Shown piece by piece: positions 7,901 to 15,921 of a stretch of DNA of 29,248 nucleotides; position 1 is the first letter of the stretch; the number at the start of each line of letters is the position of its first letter. The stretch is from Clostridiaceae bacterium (GTDB lineage: Bacteria > Bacillota > Clostridia > Monoglobales > Firm-18). The stretch lies in the NCBI GenBank assembly GCA_012511915.1, contig JAAZFB010000489.1:1-29248 (forward strand). Reading direction: 5' to 3'. Under the pieces are notes generated by a model, which saw nothing but the letters and a program-made list of their open reading frames with translations, was not told where the DNA came from and made no database searches. A program made the translations under genes and the position numbers.

Positions 7901-8524
7901 AACCAAATAAGGGATTTGGGGAATATCAATGTCGACGCTATTGGTGAGTACGCGAACATAAAAGAACGGTTTGACTTTCTTACAAGTCAAAAGAATGATT
8001 TAGCGCAAGCCGGCAAAAACCTCGAAAAGGTTATTTCTGATATGGAACAAATAATGGAAAACCTTTTTGCTACTAAGCTTGAAGAAATTAACAAACAGTT
8101 TGCTGAGGTGTTCGCCGACCTTTTTGGCGGGGGCACAGCTAAATTAGTATTAACACGGCCTGACGATGTTTTGTCAAGCGGGGTGGAAATCGATGTCCAA
8201 CCGCCGGGAAAAGCTGTAAAAAACATGTTGCAACTGTCCGGCGGTGAGCAAGCTTTTGTATCAATTGCGCTGTTGTTTGCAATTTTGAAAGTAAAACCAT
8301 CCCCCTTTTGTATATTTGATGAAATAGAGGCCTCTCTTGACGAAGTAAACGTATATCGGTTTGCGGATTATCTTAAAAAGTTTTCCGCAATTTCGCAGTT
8401 TATAGTAGTTACGCATCGGCGCGGGACAATGGAGGCTGCGAATATGCTTTACGGGGTTACAATGCAAGAGCAAGGTGTTACAAGTCTAATATCACTAAAC
8501 ATAGACGATATTCAGCTTGCATGA
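4967..8524 (+). CDS. smc: Chromosome partition protein SMC
   Basis: ATP-driven SMC condensin subunit that organises and segregates the chromosome together with ScpA and ScpB. At 1185 residues it is full length. The N-terminal head carries Walker A GPNGSGKSN (residues 31-39) and the VMGEQSAKSLRGG segment. A long Gln/Glu/Lys-rich coiled coil (about 170-500) leads to a hinge (about 515-670) with FSTVAQLINVPEKYAVAIE and the GGAMSGGS motif. A second coiled coil (about 680-1010) returns to the C-terminal head with the ABC signature LSGGEQ (near 1089) and Walker B CIFDEIEASLDE. The ATG overlaps the radical SAM gene, and the downstream ftsY follows closely, indicating a translationally coupled rnc-smc-ftsY operon. 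Confidence 0.98.
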   Translation: MYLKNLQIQGFKSFVDKINLDFTSGITAIIGPNGSGKSNISDAIRWVMGEQSAKSLRGGNMQDVIFAGTKKRKPLGFAEVSLVIDNSQKKLPIDYEEVMVTRRVFRSGESEYYINKSQCRLKDVHELFMDTGVGKDGYSVIGQGKVSEIVYCRPEDRRQIFEEASGITKYRYRKEEAQRKLSHTQENILRVSDIIGGIQTQLEPLKLQAEKAKKFLNLKEQLKTLEVNVSLEETAKHKKVLEEIDDVYHNNQQQLDAIGAEIGLIEKKNNVMFDEIRQTEEEAEQRRNQQQQSTELLSDIQRDIAVLNNRIEQNRESIIKIQDETKELTEKMYQLDDALSEQDEGITSFLEKDEQLKTQITALQNELLGIEQEKTTFEQSVEKINNEIANTQTQIASQKSLIDNCDTLVDSISTRVLDIEKEISDKKDLFEQAKQKLQQLQTQQKQMSQNEQLYINKSREISAKTNKAEQSLQQAVDKHRDLQLNLQQAKTRQKLLRDMEKSFDNYAYSVKAVMQAKQKGLLDGLFSTVAQLINVPEKYAVAIETVLGASAQNIVVQTEEDAKQAIAFLKKTKAGRATFLPISAAQGGLLKENDLKNQKGVLGIASNLVETEPMFVKIAQNLLGRVVVVDNIDNAIATARKYNYRFRIVTLDGDLITPGGAMSGGSKDSKTGFITLANELLRLNTYVAELEKTVESAKAEELSCQSQLIDLKEQARKASDDLTALQQKYAVLSAEINHSKDFLQSAQQAQDTLFTEKKQLNEKIISMQQDARHSAQTIETLRANAERCNDELTKQKEGLSALVNVIEQKNAEIITCKIEHNNVEKDIELYHERVETVKTRKKELQQAIEQKDISKEEIKDRNEDLTEDIEFKTHQIQETQNDITEHKQQIALLVEHGRKLQERLKTMQAQITEKREMQLVLQQEQGRTEAKKAKAESELESIINYLWEEYELTISTANQYKTEIGSITKAQKGITLLKNQIRDLGNINVDAIGEYANIKERFDFLTSQKNDLAQAGKNLEKVISDMEQIMENLFATKLEEINKQFAEVFADLFGGGTAKLVLTRPDDVLSSGVEIDVQPPGKAVKNMLQLSGGEQAFVSIALLFAILKVKPSPFCIFDEIEASLDEVNVYRFADYLKKFSAISQFIVVTHRRGTMEAANMLYGVTMQEQGVTSLISLNIDDIQLA

Positions 8525-8547
8525 TTATTAGTGGAAGGGCTATTGAA

Positions 8548-9456
8548 ATGAATTTTTTAAATAGATTAAAAAACGGTTTAGGCAAAACAAGACAACAATT
8601 TTCTTCACGGACAGCGGATGTATTAAAACTGTTTTCTAAAATAGATGATGCACTCTTCGAGGAACTTGAAGAAGTGCTCATAATGTCTGATATTGGCTTT
8701 GAAACATCCGGTGAAATAGTAGAGCGTTTGCGTCAAAAAGCGCGTGAAGAGAAAATTCGAGACCCGGAGACGCTGCAGAAAGCATTAGAGGCGATAGTGC
8801 TGGACATGATGGGCACTGACGATAAATACGAATTAAGAAATCCCACTGTTATGTTGATTACTGGGGTTAACGGGGTTGGGAAAACCACTAGCATCGGGAA
8901 ATTGGCACATTATTACAAAGAACAGGGAAAACAAGTAATTATTGCAGCAGCGGATACTTTTCGTGCAGCAGCTTCAGAACAGCTTGAGGTATGGGCAAAC
9001 CGTGCCGGCGTAAAACTTGTTATGCAGCAAGAAGGTAGTGACCCTGCTTCTGTTGTTTATGATGCAATTTCTGCCGCAAAAGCACGTGGGGCAGATCTGC
9101 TGATTTGCGATACTGCCGGCAGGCTTCATAACAAACAGAATTTAATGAACGAACTTGCTAAAATAAACAGAGTAATTGATAGGGAATTTCCGGATGCACA
9201 AAAAGAAGTTCTACTTGTGTTGGATGCCACTACAGGGCAAAATGCCCTTTCACAAGCAAAAAGCTTCACCGGTGTGGCAGATGTTAATGGAATAATACTT
9301 ACAAAACTTGACGGAACGGCAAAAGGCGGCATAGTAATCGCGATAAAGAAAGAACAAAATATTCCGGTGCGATTTATCGGCATTGGTGAGGGCATGGATG
9401 ACTTGCAACCATTTTCACCGTCCGATTTTGTTAACGCTTTGTTTGACAGGCAATAA
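8548..9456 (+). CDS. ftsY: Signal recognition particle receptor FtsY
   Basis: Membrane-associated GTPase that receives SRP-bound ribosomes and passes them to the Sec translocon. The NG domain is complete: helical N part (KTRQQFSSRTADVLKLFSKID), G1 GVNGVGKTTS (residues 106-115), DTFRAAA, DTAGR, TKLDGTAKGG and GIGEGMDDLQPF. ATG 8548 is preferred over ATG 8521, because GGAAGG (8533-8538) lies 9 bases before it and the protein then starts MNFLNRLKNGL, the usual short FtsY amphipathic helix. That gives 302 residues with no acidic A domain, as is common in Bacillota. The earlier ATG would overlap the smc stop by 4 bases. Confidence 0.96.
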   Translation: MNFLNRLKNGLGKTRQQFSSRTADVLKLFSKIDDALFEELEEVLIMSDIGFETSGEIVERLRQKAREEKIRDPETLQKALEAIVLDMMGTDDKYELRNPTVMLITGVNGVGKTTSIGKLAHYYKEQGKQVIIAAADTFRAAASEQLEVWANRAGVKLVMQQEGSDPASVVYDAISAAKARGADLLICDTAGRLHNKQNLMNELAKINRVIDREFPDAQKEVLLVLDATTGQNALSQAKSFTGVADVNGIILTKLDGTAKGGIVIAIKKEQNIPVRFIGIGEGMDDLQPFSPSDFVNALFDRQ

Positions 9457-9515
9457 CGCAAAGGGAGGTGGGGTAAATAAAAAAAATATCGATAAAAAGG
9501 CTTAATGCTATTGTC

Positions 9516-12179
9516 TTGATAGTCTTGATTGTGTTGGCAGTTGTATATCTCCTCGGCATATATACCGATTATATTGAACTTAGTGAAATCGGCGATAATT
9601 ATACCGAAGTTTTTTGGCGCGATTTTAACGTTAATATCTTTACATCCATCAGCATATTTCTTGTATTCTTTACTCTTATATTGTCTAACCTTTTAATTGT
9701 CAGAAACAACTTATTACCTTTCGATGCGTCCTTTTCATATTTAAAGCGCGTATCCCCGATAATAATAATAAGTGTTATACTTGGGGCTATTTTTACTGCT
9801 TTTTCAAGGCGGTTGATTGCACCTACTTTTTTACCCTTTTTGACAAGCGAATGGTTTAATTTGGGCGATCCATTATTCCATAAAGATGTTGGATATTATG
9901 TTTTCCAACGCCCGTTTTATATAGGGATAATAAATACTCTATTATCGTTTTTTGTATTTATAACGTTTTTAACCGCCGCATCTTACATATTTTTATATGG
10001 CCGATTCGATTTCTACAATATGAAAAGGCTGTTAAGGTCAAAAGCGATTGTATGCCATCAACTTATCAGCATAGTATTGTTGTTCATAGTTGTGGCTGCA
10101 TCATACCGATACAAAGCCGAAAATATTTTGTTCACACCGAACGAAGAATTTGTTGGTGGTAGTTATATGGATGTAAATGTATGGATAAAATATTATCGGC
10201 TACTGCCAATATTGCTCGCGGTTATTGCAGTTTTAGTGATTGTGTTTGCTCTGAATTCAAAATACACTCAGGCAATTTCGCTAACGCTGTTATATCCGCT
10301 ATCTATGTTGATTGTAGTGTTGGTGGTTCAAATAATGCAGGTTTTAGTGGTAGACCCGAATGAAATTTCCATTGAATCATCATATATACAAAACAATATC
10401 AATTTTACTCGTGCTGCATACGGGCTTGACAAAGTAGCCTATTATGATTTTGATGTCCGGTATAATTTAACCGGCAAAGATATTATGGAAAATTTGGGCA
10501 CAATTAATAATATTCGGTTAATAGATGACAACCAATTAATAAGCACTGCAAACCAAATACAGTCGTTGCGGAATCAATATCAGTTTTCTAATTCCGACGT
10601 AGTACCGTATGATATAGATGGTCAACCCACGGTGGTTGCGTTAGCTGCAAGGGAAGTAATAACGGATAGGTTAGAGGGCGCGGCAAATAATTATGTTAAT
10701 ACAAAAATGAAACACACCCACGCCAACGGTGTTGTTATGAGCCCTTTAAACAGCGTTACAGAACAAGGTCAACCATATTTTGTTATACGGGATATTCCGC
10801 CCCGCTCACAAGAGGGTGCGCCCGTAATTACCGAGTCAAGAATTTATTTTGGCGAGCATATTAAGGACTATGTAATAGTCGGTACAAAAGATAAAGAGCA
10901 AGACGATGTTTTATCATCAGGATATTCATATAAAGGTGATGCCGGCATACCACTTACTTTTTTGAACAGATTGCTTTTTACAGTAAAATATAGCGATATT
11001 AAGCTACTAGCTTCAGATCAAATTACCAGCGAAAGCAAGCTGCTTACCAATAGAAGTGTACTCTCACGAGTTCAAAAGGCGGCACCGTTTTTAACCTTTG
11101 ACAGTGATGCTTATATTCTGATAGACGATGCCGGAAAACTAAAGTGGGTGATTGACGGTTATACTACTTCACCCTGGTTTCCTTATTCCCAGTATAACGG
11201 AGATATTAACTACATTAGAAATTCGGTTAAAGCAGTAATTGATGCTTATAATGGCAGTGTAGATTTTTATATTGTCGATAAACAAGACCCTATTATTCGC
11301 AGTTACAATAGAATTTACCCCACACTTTTTAACCCTGCACCTTTCCCCGAGGATTTAGCAAAACATTTACGCTACCCCGGTACAATATTTAGAATGCAAT
11401 CAGATTTGTTAAAAAGATACCACGTAGACAATGTTGCCGTCTTTTACGAAAAACGTGATGCGTGGGCAACACCACAAGAAAAACAAAGCCCAGATAAAGA
11501 CATTAATGTAGAACCCTATTACGGTATGATAAAAATGCCTGACAGTAAAAAAGAAGAATTCGTACTTATGCAGCCATATACTTCTGCGAACAAATCCAAT
11601 ATGAAGTCATTGTTAGCGGCAAGCTGTGAGGGTGAAGGGTTTGGCAAGCTTATAATATATAACTTTTTGAATAATGATAATATTAGCGGTCCCTATCAAA
11701 TAGACAATAAAATTAGCAGTGATGAGGCAATTACCAAAGAAATAGCCCAAATAAAACAAGCCGATTTATCGGTAACGCAAGGTAAGATAATAATTGTGCC
11801 TATTAATAACAGCATTTTATATATCAAGCCTATCTATGTTACACAAACCAAAAATAGCGATAAGACACCGGAACTTAAAAAAGTCATTGTAGCCTATAAC
11901 GATAAATTGGCTTCAGAGCCAACCTTGGACGAAGCATTAAACACATTATTTGGGGTTAACCGTCCGGCGGTTGTTATATCAAACGAAGAGTCGATAGAAG
12001 ATATAGTGAATAATGTTGTCGATAGTTTTGAGGAGATGACTGGTTTTTCCAAACAGGGAGATTGGGAGAACTATGGCAAGGCTCTTAAAAAGCTTGAGGG
12101 CTTTATTCAGGTGTTAAAAGAAAAAAATGAGAAAAATGCTGAAATAAATGAGCTCCCCCCCTTGACAAAAGAACAGTGA
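9516..12179 (+). CDS. UPF0182 family large membrane protein
   Basis: The protein has about seven membrane segments in the first 290 residues, followed by a large, probably extracytoplasmic domain of about 560 residues and a Glu/Lys-rich tail. LGDPLFHKDVGYYVFQRPFY is the recognisable UPF0182 motif; the family has no established function. The coordinates use TTG 9516, the first standard start. A better biological start is 9477: a strong GGGAGGTGGGG site (9463-9473) lies 8 bases before it, and the frame from there reads (I)KKISIKRLNAIV, the positively charged lead expected before the first membrane helix. But codon 9477 is ATA, and TAA (9474-9476) precedes it. The last codons contain the -35 box of the ylxM promoter. 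Confidence 0.9.
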   Translation: MIVLIVLAVVYLLGIYTDYIELSEIGDNYTEVFWRDFNVNIFTSISIFLVFFTLILSNLLIVRNNLLPFDASFSYLKRVSPIIIISVILGAIFTAFSRRLIAPTFLPFLTSEWFNLGDPLFHKDVGYYVFQRPFYIGIINTLLSFFVFITFLTAASYIFLYGRFDFYNMKRLLRSKAIVCHQLISIVLLFIVVAASYRYKAENILFTPNEEFVGGSYMDVNVWIKYYRLLPILLAVIAVLVIVFALNSKYTQAISLTLLYPLSMLIVVLVVQIMQVLVVDPNEISIESSYIQNNINFTRAAYGLDKVAYYDFDVRYNLTGKDIMENLGTINNIRLIDDNQLISTANQIQSLRNQYQFSNSDVVPYDIDGQPTVVALAAREVITDRLEGAANNYVNTKMKHTHANGVVMSPLNSVTEQGQPYFVIRDIPPRSQEGAPVITESRIYFGEHIKDYVIVGTKDKEQDDVLSSGYSYKGDAGIPLTFLNRLLFTVKYSDIKLLASDQITSESKLLTNRSVLSRVQKAAPFLTFDSDAYILIDDAGKLKWVIDGYTTSPWFPYSQYNGDINYIRNSVKAVIDAYNGSVDFYIVDKQDPIIRSYNRIYPTLFNPAPFPEDLAKHLRYPGTIFRMQSDLLKRYHVDNVAVFYEKRDAWATPQEKQSPDKDINVEPYYGMIKMPDSKKEEFVLMQPYTSANKSNMKSLLAASCEGEGFGKLIIYNFLNNDNISGPYQIDNKISSDEAITKEIAQIKQADLSVTQGKIIIVPINNSILYIKPIYVTQTKNSDKTPELKKVIVAYNDKLASEPTLDEALNTLFGVNRPAVVISNEESIEDIVNNVVDSFEEMTGFSKQGDWENYGKALKKLEGFIQVLKEKNEKNAEINELPPLTKEQ

Positions 12180-12190
12180 TATATTATAAT
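12162..12190 (+). promoter_or_regulatory. Consensus sigma-A promoter of the ylxM-ffh-rpsP-khpA operon
   Basis: TTGACA (12162-12167), a 17-base spacer and TATAAT (12185-12190): a perfect match to the housekeeping consensus at ideal spacing. The -35 box lies inside the last codons of the UPF0182 gene. The start would be near 12197, giving a leader of about 70 bases before ylxM. Confidence 0.85.
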
Positions 12191-12268
12191 GTGTAAGGTG
12201 ATTTACTTTACATTCGTTTTGCGCTGATATTAATGCATCAGTAAAATAAATGGTAGGGGGTATGAGTT

Positions 12269-12628
12269 GTGGCTAAAGATTTAAATATGACATTACTATT
12301 TGATTTTTATCATAATATGCTTACCGATAAGCAGGCTGACGTAATTGATTTATATTATAATCATGATTTATCACTTGCGGAAATTAGTGAACATTTACTT
12401 ATAACCCGCCAGGGTGTTCGCGATGCTATTAAGCGTGCTGAAATGATAATGAAAGATGCCGAGGATAATTTGGGTATTGCCAAGCGTTACATAACTATAA
12501 GGAACGCTGCAGAAAAAATTCAAAAAGAGATAGACGAAATTGAATTATCAGAACAAGTATCTTCATTGCCATGGCTTTCTTCAAGATTAAAGAGAATCCG
12601 AAATCACTTGAATGATATAAAAGAATAG
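12269..12628 (+). CDS. ylxM: YlxM family DNA-binding protein, putative SRP-operon helix-turn-helix protein
   Basis: A 119-residue protein with a sigma-70 region 4-like helix-turn-helix: LTDKQADVIDLYYNHDLSLAEISEHLLITRQGVRDAIKRAE spans about residues 17-57, followed by a charged coiled-coil tail. YlxM proteins are encoded immediately before ffh in Bacillota and have been linked to SRP function or regulation. The start is GTG 12269, with AGGGGG (12255-12260) 8 bases upstream; a closer ATG (12262) is in another frame and stops after four codons. It is the first gene of a transcript from the consensus promoter at 12162. Confidence 0.93.
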   Translation: MAKDLNMTLLFDFYHNMLTDKQADVIDLYYNHDLSLAEISEHLLITRQGVRDAIKRAEMIMKDAEDNLGIAKRYITIRNAAEKIQKEIDEIELSEQVSSLPWLSSRLKRIRNHLNDIKE

Positions 12629-12661
12629 TTGTAATTTAAGCAGAAAGGGTATTAATATAAC

Positions 12662-13996
12662 ATGGCTTTTGAAAGTCTATCAGAAAAGCTACAAAATGCT
12701 TTTAAAAAGCTACGCGGCAAAGGTAAGGTCTCTCAAGCTGATATAAAAGAGGGGATGCGCGAGATTAAATTAGCCCTTTTAGAGGCGGATGTAAACTTTA
12801 AAGTTGTTAAAGAGTTCATCGAAAAGACATCCCAACGTGCAGTAGGCGCTGAAGTTATTGACTCACTGACACCGGGGCAACAGATAATTAAAATAGTCAA
12901 TGAAGAGCTTACCGAGCTGATGGGCACCGAAGCTACAACTATAAAAATATCCCCAAAGCCGCCTACCGTTATAATGATGGCTGGTCTTCAAGGCGCAGGA
13001 AAAACAACAACAGCAGCCAAATTAGGCGGATATTTGAAAAAACAGGGCAAACGACCTCTACTTGTTGCGTGTGATGTATATCGACCTGCAGCACAGCTTC
13101 AACTGCAAGTTGTCGGCGACAAATTGGGAATTCCCGTTTTCAAGAGGCAAGACAGCAATGATGCTGTTGCAATCAGCACTGAAGCAGTATCTCATGCGCA
13201 AAAAAATGGCAATGACATTGTAATAATAGATACCGCAGGCAGGTTGCATATTGATGAAGTGCTTATGGGGGAGCTTCAGAATATTAAACGCCGGGCAAAT
13301 GTCTCCCAAACACTGCTGGTTGTCGATTCCATGACAGGCCAAGATGCGGTAACTGTTGCAAAAAGCTTTAATGAACAACTCGGAATTGACGGTGTTATTT
13401 TAACTAAGTTAGACGGCGATACCCGTGGTGGGGCAGCCATTTCGGTGCGTTATGTTACGGGCAAACCTATCATGTTTGTCGGAACCGGCGAAAAACTTGA
13501 TGATATAGAATCTTTTTATCCCCAACGTATGGCAAGCCGTATACTTGGTATGGGTGATATGCTCTCATTAATAGAGAAGGCCGAACAGGCATTTGATATA
13601 AAAAAGGCTGAACAGCTTGAACAAAAGCTGAAAAAACAGCAGTTTGATTTAAACGATTTTTTAGATCAATTAGAGCAAGTGAACAAAATGGGGCCAATGG
13701 AAAATATTATTGGTATGATACCGGGGATAAACGCTAATGCCTTAAAAGGGGCGCAGATAGACGAACGAAAAATGCTGAGGGTTGGGGCGATTATAAAAAG
13801 CATGACCCAAAAAGAGCGCAGTAATCCGTCAATCATTAATTCAAGCCGAAAACGGCGAATATCATTAGGAAGTGGCACAAAAGTACAAGATGTGAATTTG
13901 CTCTTAAAGCAATTTGAGCAAATGAAAACTGTATTTAAACAGTTTGGAAATGCTAAGAAAAGCGGCAGGGGGAAAATGCGTTTTCCTTTTGCATAA
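12662..13996 (+). CDS. ffh: Signal recognition particle protein Ffh (SRP54)
   Basis: GTPase subunit of SRP that binds 4.5S/6S RNA and signal peptides on nascent chains and docks with FtsY. At 444 residues it has normal length. It shows the N domain, G1 GLQGAGKTTT (residues 108-117), CDVYRPAA, IDTAGRLHID, LTKLDGDTRGGAA, and a Met-rich M domain (about 300-430) with GMGDMLSLIEKA, FDLNDFLDQLEQVNKMGP and SGTKVQDVNLLLKQFEQM. ATG 12662 follows AGAAAGG. Its receptor gene ftsY is 3 kb upstream in the same direction, separated by the UPF0182 gene. The SRP RNA gene is not in this window. Confidence 0.98.
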   Translation: MAFESLSEKLQNAFKKLRGKGKVSQADIKEGMREIKLALLEADVNFKVVKEFIEKTSQRAVGAEVIDSLTPGQQIIKIVNEELTELMGTEATTIKISPKPPTVIMMAGLQGAGKTTTAAKLGGYLKKQGKRPLLVACDVYRPAAQLQLQVVGDKLGIPVFKRQDSNDAVAISTEAVSHAQKNGNDIVIIDTAGRLHIDEVLMGELQNIKRRANVSQTLLVVDSMTGQDAVTVAKSFNEQLGIDGVILTKLDGDTRGGAAISVRYVTGKPIMFVGTGEKLDDIESFYPQRMASRILGMGDMLSLIEKAEQAFDIKKAEQLEQKLKKQQFDLNDFLDQLEQVNKMGPMENIIGMIPGINANALKGAQIDERKMLRVGAIIKSMTQKERSNPSIINSSRKRRISLGSGTKVQDVNLLLKQFEQMKTVFKQFGNAKKSGRGKMRFPFA

Positions 13997-14041
13997 ATGC
14001 TAATAAATAAGTGGAGACTTTAAATTGGAGGTGGAATGTAA

Positions 14042-14284
14042 ATGGCTGTTAAAATTAGGCTCAGGAGAATAGGCGCAAAAAAGGCACCATTTTATCGAGT
14101 GGTAGTTGCAGATTCAAGGTATCCCAGGGAGGGACGGTTTATCGAGGAGATTGGTACTTACAACCCGTTAGTCGAACCTGCCCAGATAAATATCGATGCG
14201 GAAAAAGCAAGTAAATGGATTAAAAACGGGGCACAACCTACTGATATCGTCAGAAAACTGCTAAAAAAAAGCGAGATTTATTGA
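14042..14284 (+). CDS. rpsP: 30S ribosomal protein bS16
   Basis: An 80-residue small-subunit protein, the normal length for bS16. The N-terminus MAVKIRLRRIGAKKAPFYRV is diagnostic, followed by VVADSRYPREGRFIEEIGTYNP and a lysine-rich C-terminus. A strong TTGGAGGTGG site precedes the ATG. It lies 45 bases after ffh and 17 before khpA, all on one transcript. Confidence 0.98.
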   Translation: MAVKIRLRRIGAKKAPFYRVVVADSRYPREGRFIEEIGTYNPLVEPAQINIDAEKASKWIKNGAQPTDIVRKLLKKSEIY

Positions 14285-14301
14285 AAGGTTGATTAAACAC
14301 A

Positions 14302-14529
14302 ATGAAAGAATTATTGGACTACATTGCAAAATCACTTGTCAGCAATCCCGATGAGGTAATTGTTTCACAAGTTGAAAGCGATTCTTCGATTATGCTTAAT
14401 TTGCATGTTGCACAAAGCGATATGGGAAAGGTAATCGGTAAACAGGGTAAAATTGCAAGGGCAATCCGTTCCGTTATCCGTGCTGCATCGTCTCAGGAAA
14501 AGAGAAGAGTTATTGTAGATATTGATTAG
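14302..14529 (+). CDS. khpA: KhpA/YlqC-type KH-domain RNA-binding protein
   Basis: A 75-residue single KH domain protein with the GXXG RNA-binding loop in MGKVIGKQGKIARAIRSVIR. KhpA works with KhpB (Jag/EloR) in RNA binding linked to cell elongation in some Bacillota. Its place between rpsP and rimM is standard for the phylum. A GAAAGG ribosome site overlaps the rpsP stop region. A hairpin follows directly after the stop. Confidence 0.93.
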   Translation: MKELLDYIAKSLVSNPDEVIVSQVESDSSIMLNLHVAQSDMGKVIGKQGKIARAIRSVIRAASSQEKRRVIVDID

Positions 14530-14530
14530 A

Positions 14531-14567
14531 ATAAAAGGGAGGGTGCTTTTCGCGCCTTCCCTTTTAT
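14531..14567 (+). terminator. Strong hairpin after khpA, likely terminator
   Basis: ATAAAAGGGA (14531-14540) pairs with TCCCTTTTAT (14558-14567), and the inner GGGTGC pairs with GCGCCT around a TTTTC loop, a 16-bp stem with one G-T wobble at each inner position. The right arm itself ends in TTTTAT rather than being followed by a long T run. It lies 2 bases after the khpA stop and separates it from rimM. Confidence 0.7.
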
Positions 14568-14584
14568 GCATTGCAAAGTATTAT

Positions 14585-14664
14585 ATACTATTCGATTAGA
14601 GATTAAATGCAATATAGTATTGAAAGCTCTCATACTATTCCTCATTTTATAAGTTCGATAGTAT
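14585..14664 (+). repeat. Paired ATACTATT / ATAGTAT dyads upstream of rimM
   Basis: ATACTATT occurs at 14585-14592 and 14632-14639, and its inverted partner ATAGTAT at 14614-14620 and 14658-14664. This makes two consecutive dyads of similar size in the 120 bases between the khpA hairpin and rimM. They could form two similar hairpins in a rimM leader or be operator half-sites. No known motif is recognised. Confidence 0.45.
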
Positions 14665-14687
14665 TAGTAACCGGAGGAAGATGTATT

Positions 14688-15170
14688 TTGCCACTTGAGA
14701 TAGGGAAAATAGTAAACACTCATGGTCTAAAAGGTGAAGTGAAAATTATGCCTTGGTGTAACAGCGCTTCAACCTTTTTGCTTTTGGACACCTTTATAAC
14801 AAAGGAAAAATCACTAAAGGTTGAAAAAGCGAGACTTCATAAAAACACTGTAATAATCAAGTTTTTTGGTGTCGATTCCATTGACGATGCAAATAAATTA
14901 CGCGGTGAAATACTTTATGTCAATAGGGAACAACTTGGGGAGCTTTCACAGGGCACATATTATATTGCAGACCTTATCGGTGCGAAAGTTTTCGAACAAG
15001 ATGAGTTTATCGGTTTGTTTGAGGATTGTTTTAATACAGGCAGTAACGATGTTTACCTTATTCGAAAAGAAGACGGTTCAGAACTTTTAATTCCGGCGCT
15101 TTCAAGTGTAATAAAAAGTATAGACGTTGATAACCGTAGAATTGATATCTATCCTTATAGCACAAATTGA
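14688..15170 (+). CDS. rimM: Ribosome maturation factor RimM
   Basis: RimM binds bS16/uS19 and helps mature the 30S head. Starting at TTG 14688 the protein has 160 residues and begins (M)PLEIGKIVNTHGLKGEVKI, the usual RimM N-terminus; GGAGGA (14673-14678) is 9 bases upstream. A longer frame reaching ATG 14607 exists, but its extra 27 residues are not RimM-like and lack a ribosome site. The N-terminal beta-barrel is followed by the PRC-barrel domain with YYIADLIGAKVF and LLIPALSSVIKSIDVDNRRI. It is followed by trmD, as in most Bacillota. Confidence 0.95.
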   Translation: MPLEIGKIVNTHGLKGEVKIMPWCNSASTFLLLDTFITKEKSLKVEKARLHKNTVIIKFFGVDSIDDANKLRGEILYVNREQLGELSQGTYYIADLIGAKVFEQDEFIGLFEDCFNTGSNDVYLIRKEDGSELLIPALSSVIKSIDVDNRRIDIYPYSTN

Positions 15171-15219
15171 CAAAGTATGTAATTCGTGCCGACCCGAAAT
15201 CGATGGGGGGTCATTATAA

Positions 15220-15921
15220 ATGAAAATTGATATTCTTACGCTTTTCCCGGAAATGGTTGAACATGCTTTGTGCCAGAGCATTATCGGTAGGGCACAGAAA
15301 AAAGGGATTTTGGAGTTTGGTTTTATTAATATTCGCGATTATTCACAAGATAAGCATAGAAGAGTGGATGATTATCCTTATGGGGGCGGCAATGGTATGA
15401 TCATGCAACCCGGGCCGATATACAGAGCGTATAAAAGCGTTTTAGATACTGCGGCAGTTAAGCCATTCGTAATATATATGTCGCCACAGGGTAAAGTACT
15501 AAATCAAAGCTTGGCAAATCAATTATCAAAAAATGAGCATATAGTAATATTGTGCGGACACTATGAGGGTATCGACGAAAGGCTAATTGAAGAAATTGTG
15601 GATTTGGAAGTTTCTATCGGCGATTATGTGTTAACGGGCGGTGAAATACCGGCGCTGGTACTTTGCGATACTGTTTGCAGGCTTGTGCCTGGTGTACTTT
15701 CTTGCGAAGAAAGTTTTGCTGACGAATCCCATTACAGCGGTTTGTTGGAATATCCGCAATATACACGTCCATTAGTATTCAGAGGCAGGGAGGTGCCTGA
15801 TGTACTGCTTTCAGGGCACCACGCCAATATAGAAAAGTGGCGGCTTGAGCAATCTATAGAACGCACAAGGAAAAGGCGCCCCGATATGTTGGAAAAAGGG
15901 AGGGAAGCTGCTGATGAATAG
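15220..15921 (+). CDS. trmD: tRNA (guanine37-N1)-methyltransferase
   Basis: TrmD methylates G37 of tRNAs with G36, using AdoMet and a trefoil-knot fold, and so prevents +1 frameshifting. The 233-residue protein carries MKIDILTLFPEM at the start, DDYPYGGGNGMIMQPGPIY, the knot region LCGHYEGIDERLIE and VSIGDYVLTGGEIPALVL, and a C-terminal WRLEQSIERTRKRRPDML tail. GGGGGG (15205-15210) precedes ATG 15220. In most Bacillota rplS follows; here nadD follows with an 8-base overlap. Confidence 0.97.
   Translation: MKIDILTLFPEMVEHALCQSIIGRAQKKGILEFGFINIRDYSQDKHRRVDDYPYGGGNGMIMQPGPIYRAYKSVLDTAAVKPFVIYMSPQGKVLNQSLANQLSKNEHIVILCGHYEGIDERLIEEIVDLEVSIGDYVLTGGEIPALVLCDTVCRLVPGVLSCEESFADESHYSGLLEYPQYTRPLVFRGREVPDVLLSGHHANIEKWRLEQSIERTRKRRPDMLEKGREAADE

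Noticed and set aside
14607..14687. Extended RimM N-terminus from ATG 14607
   Set aside because: The 27 extra residues are not RimM-like, have no ribosome site and run through the repeated dyads; TTG 14688 has a strong site and gives the family N-terminus.
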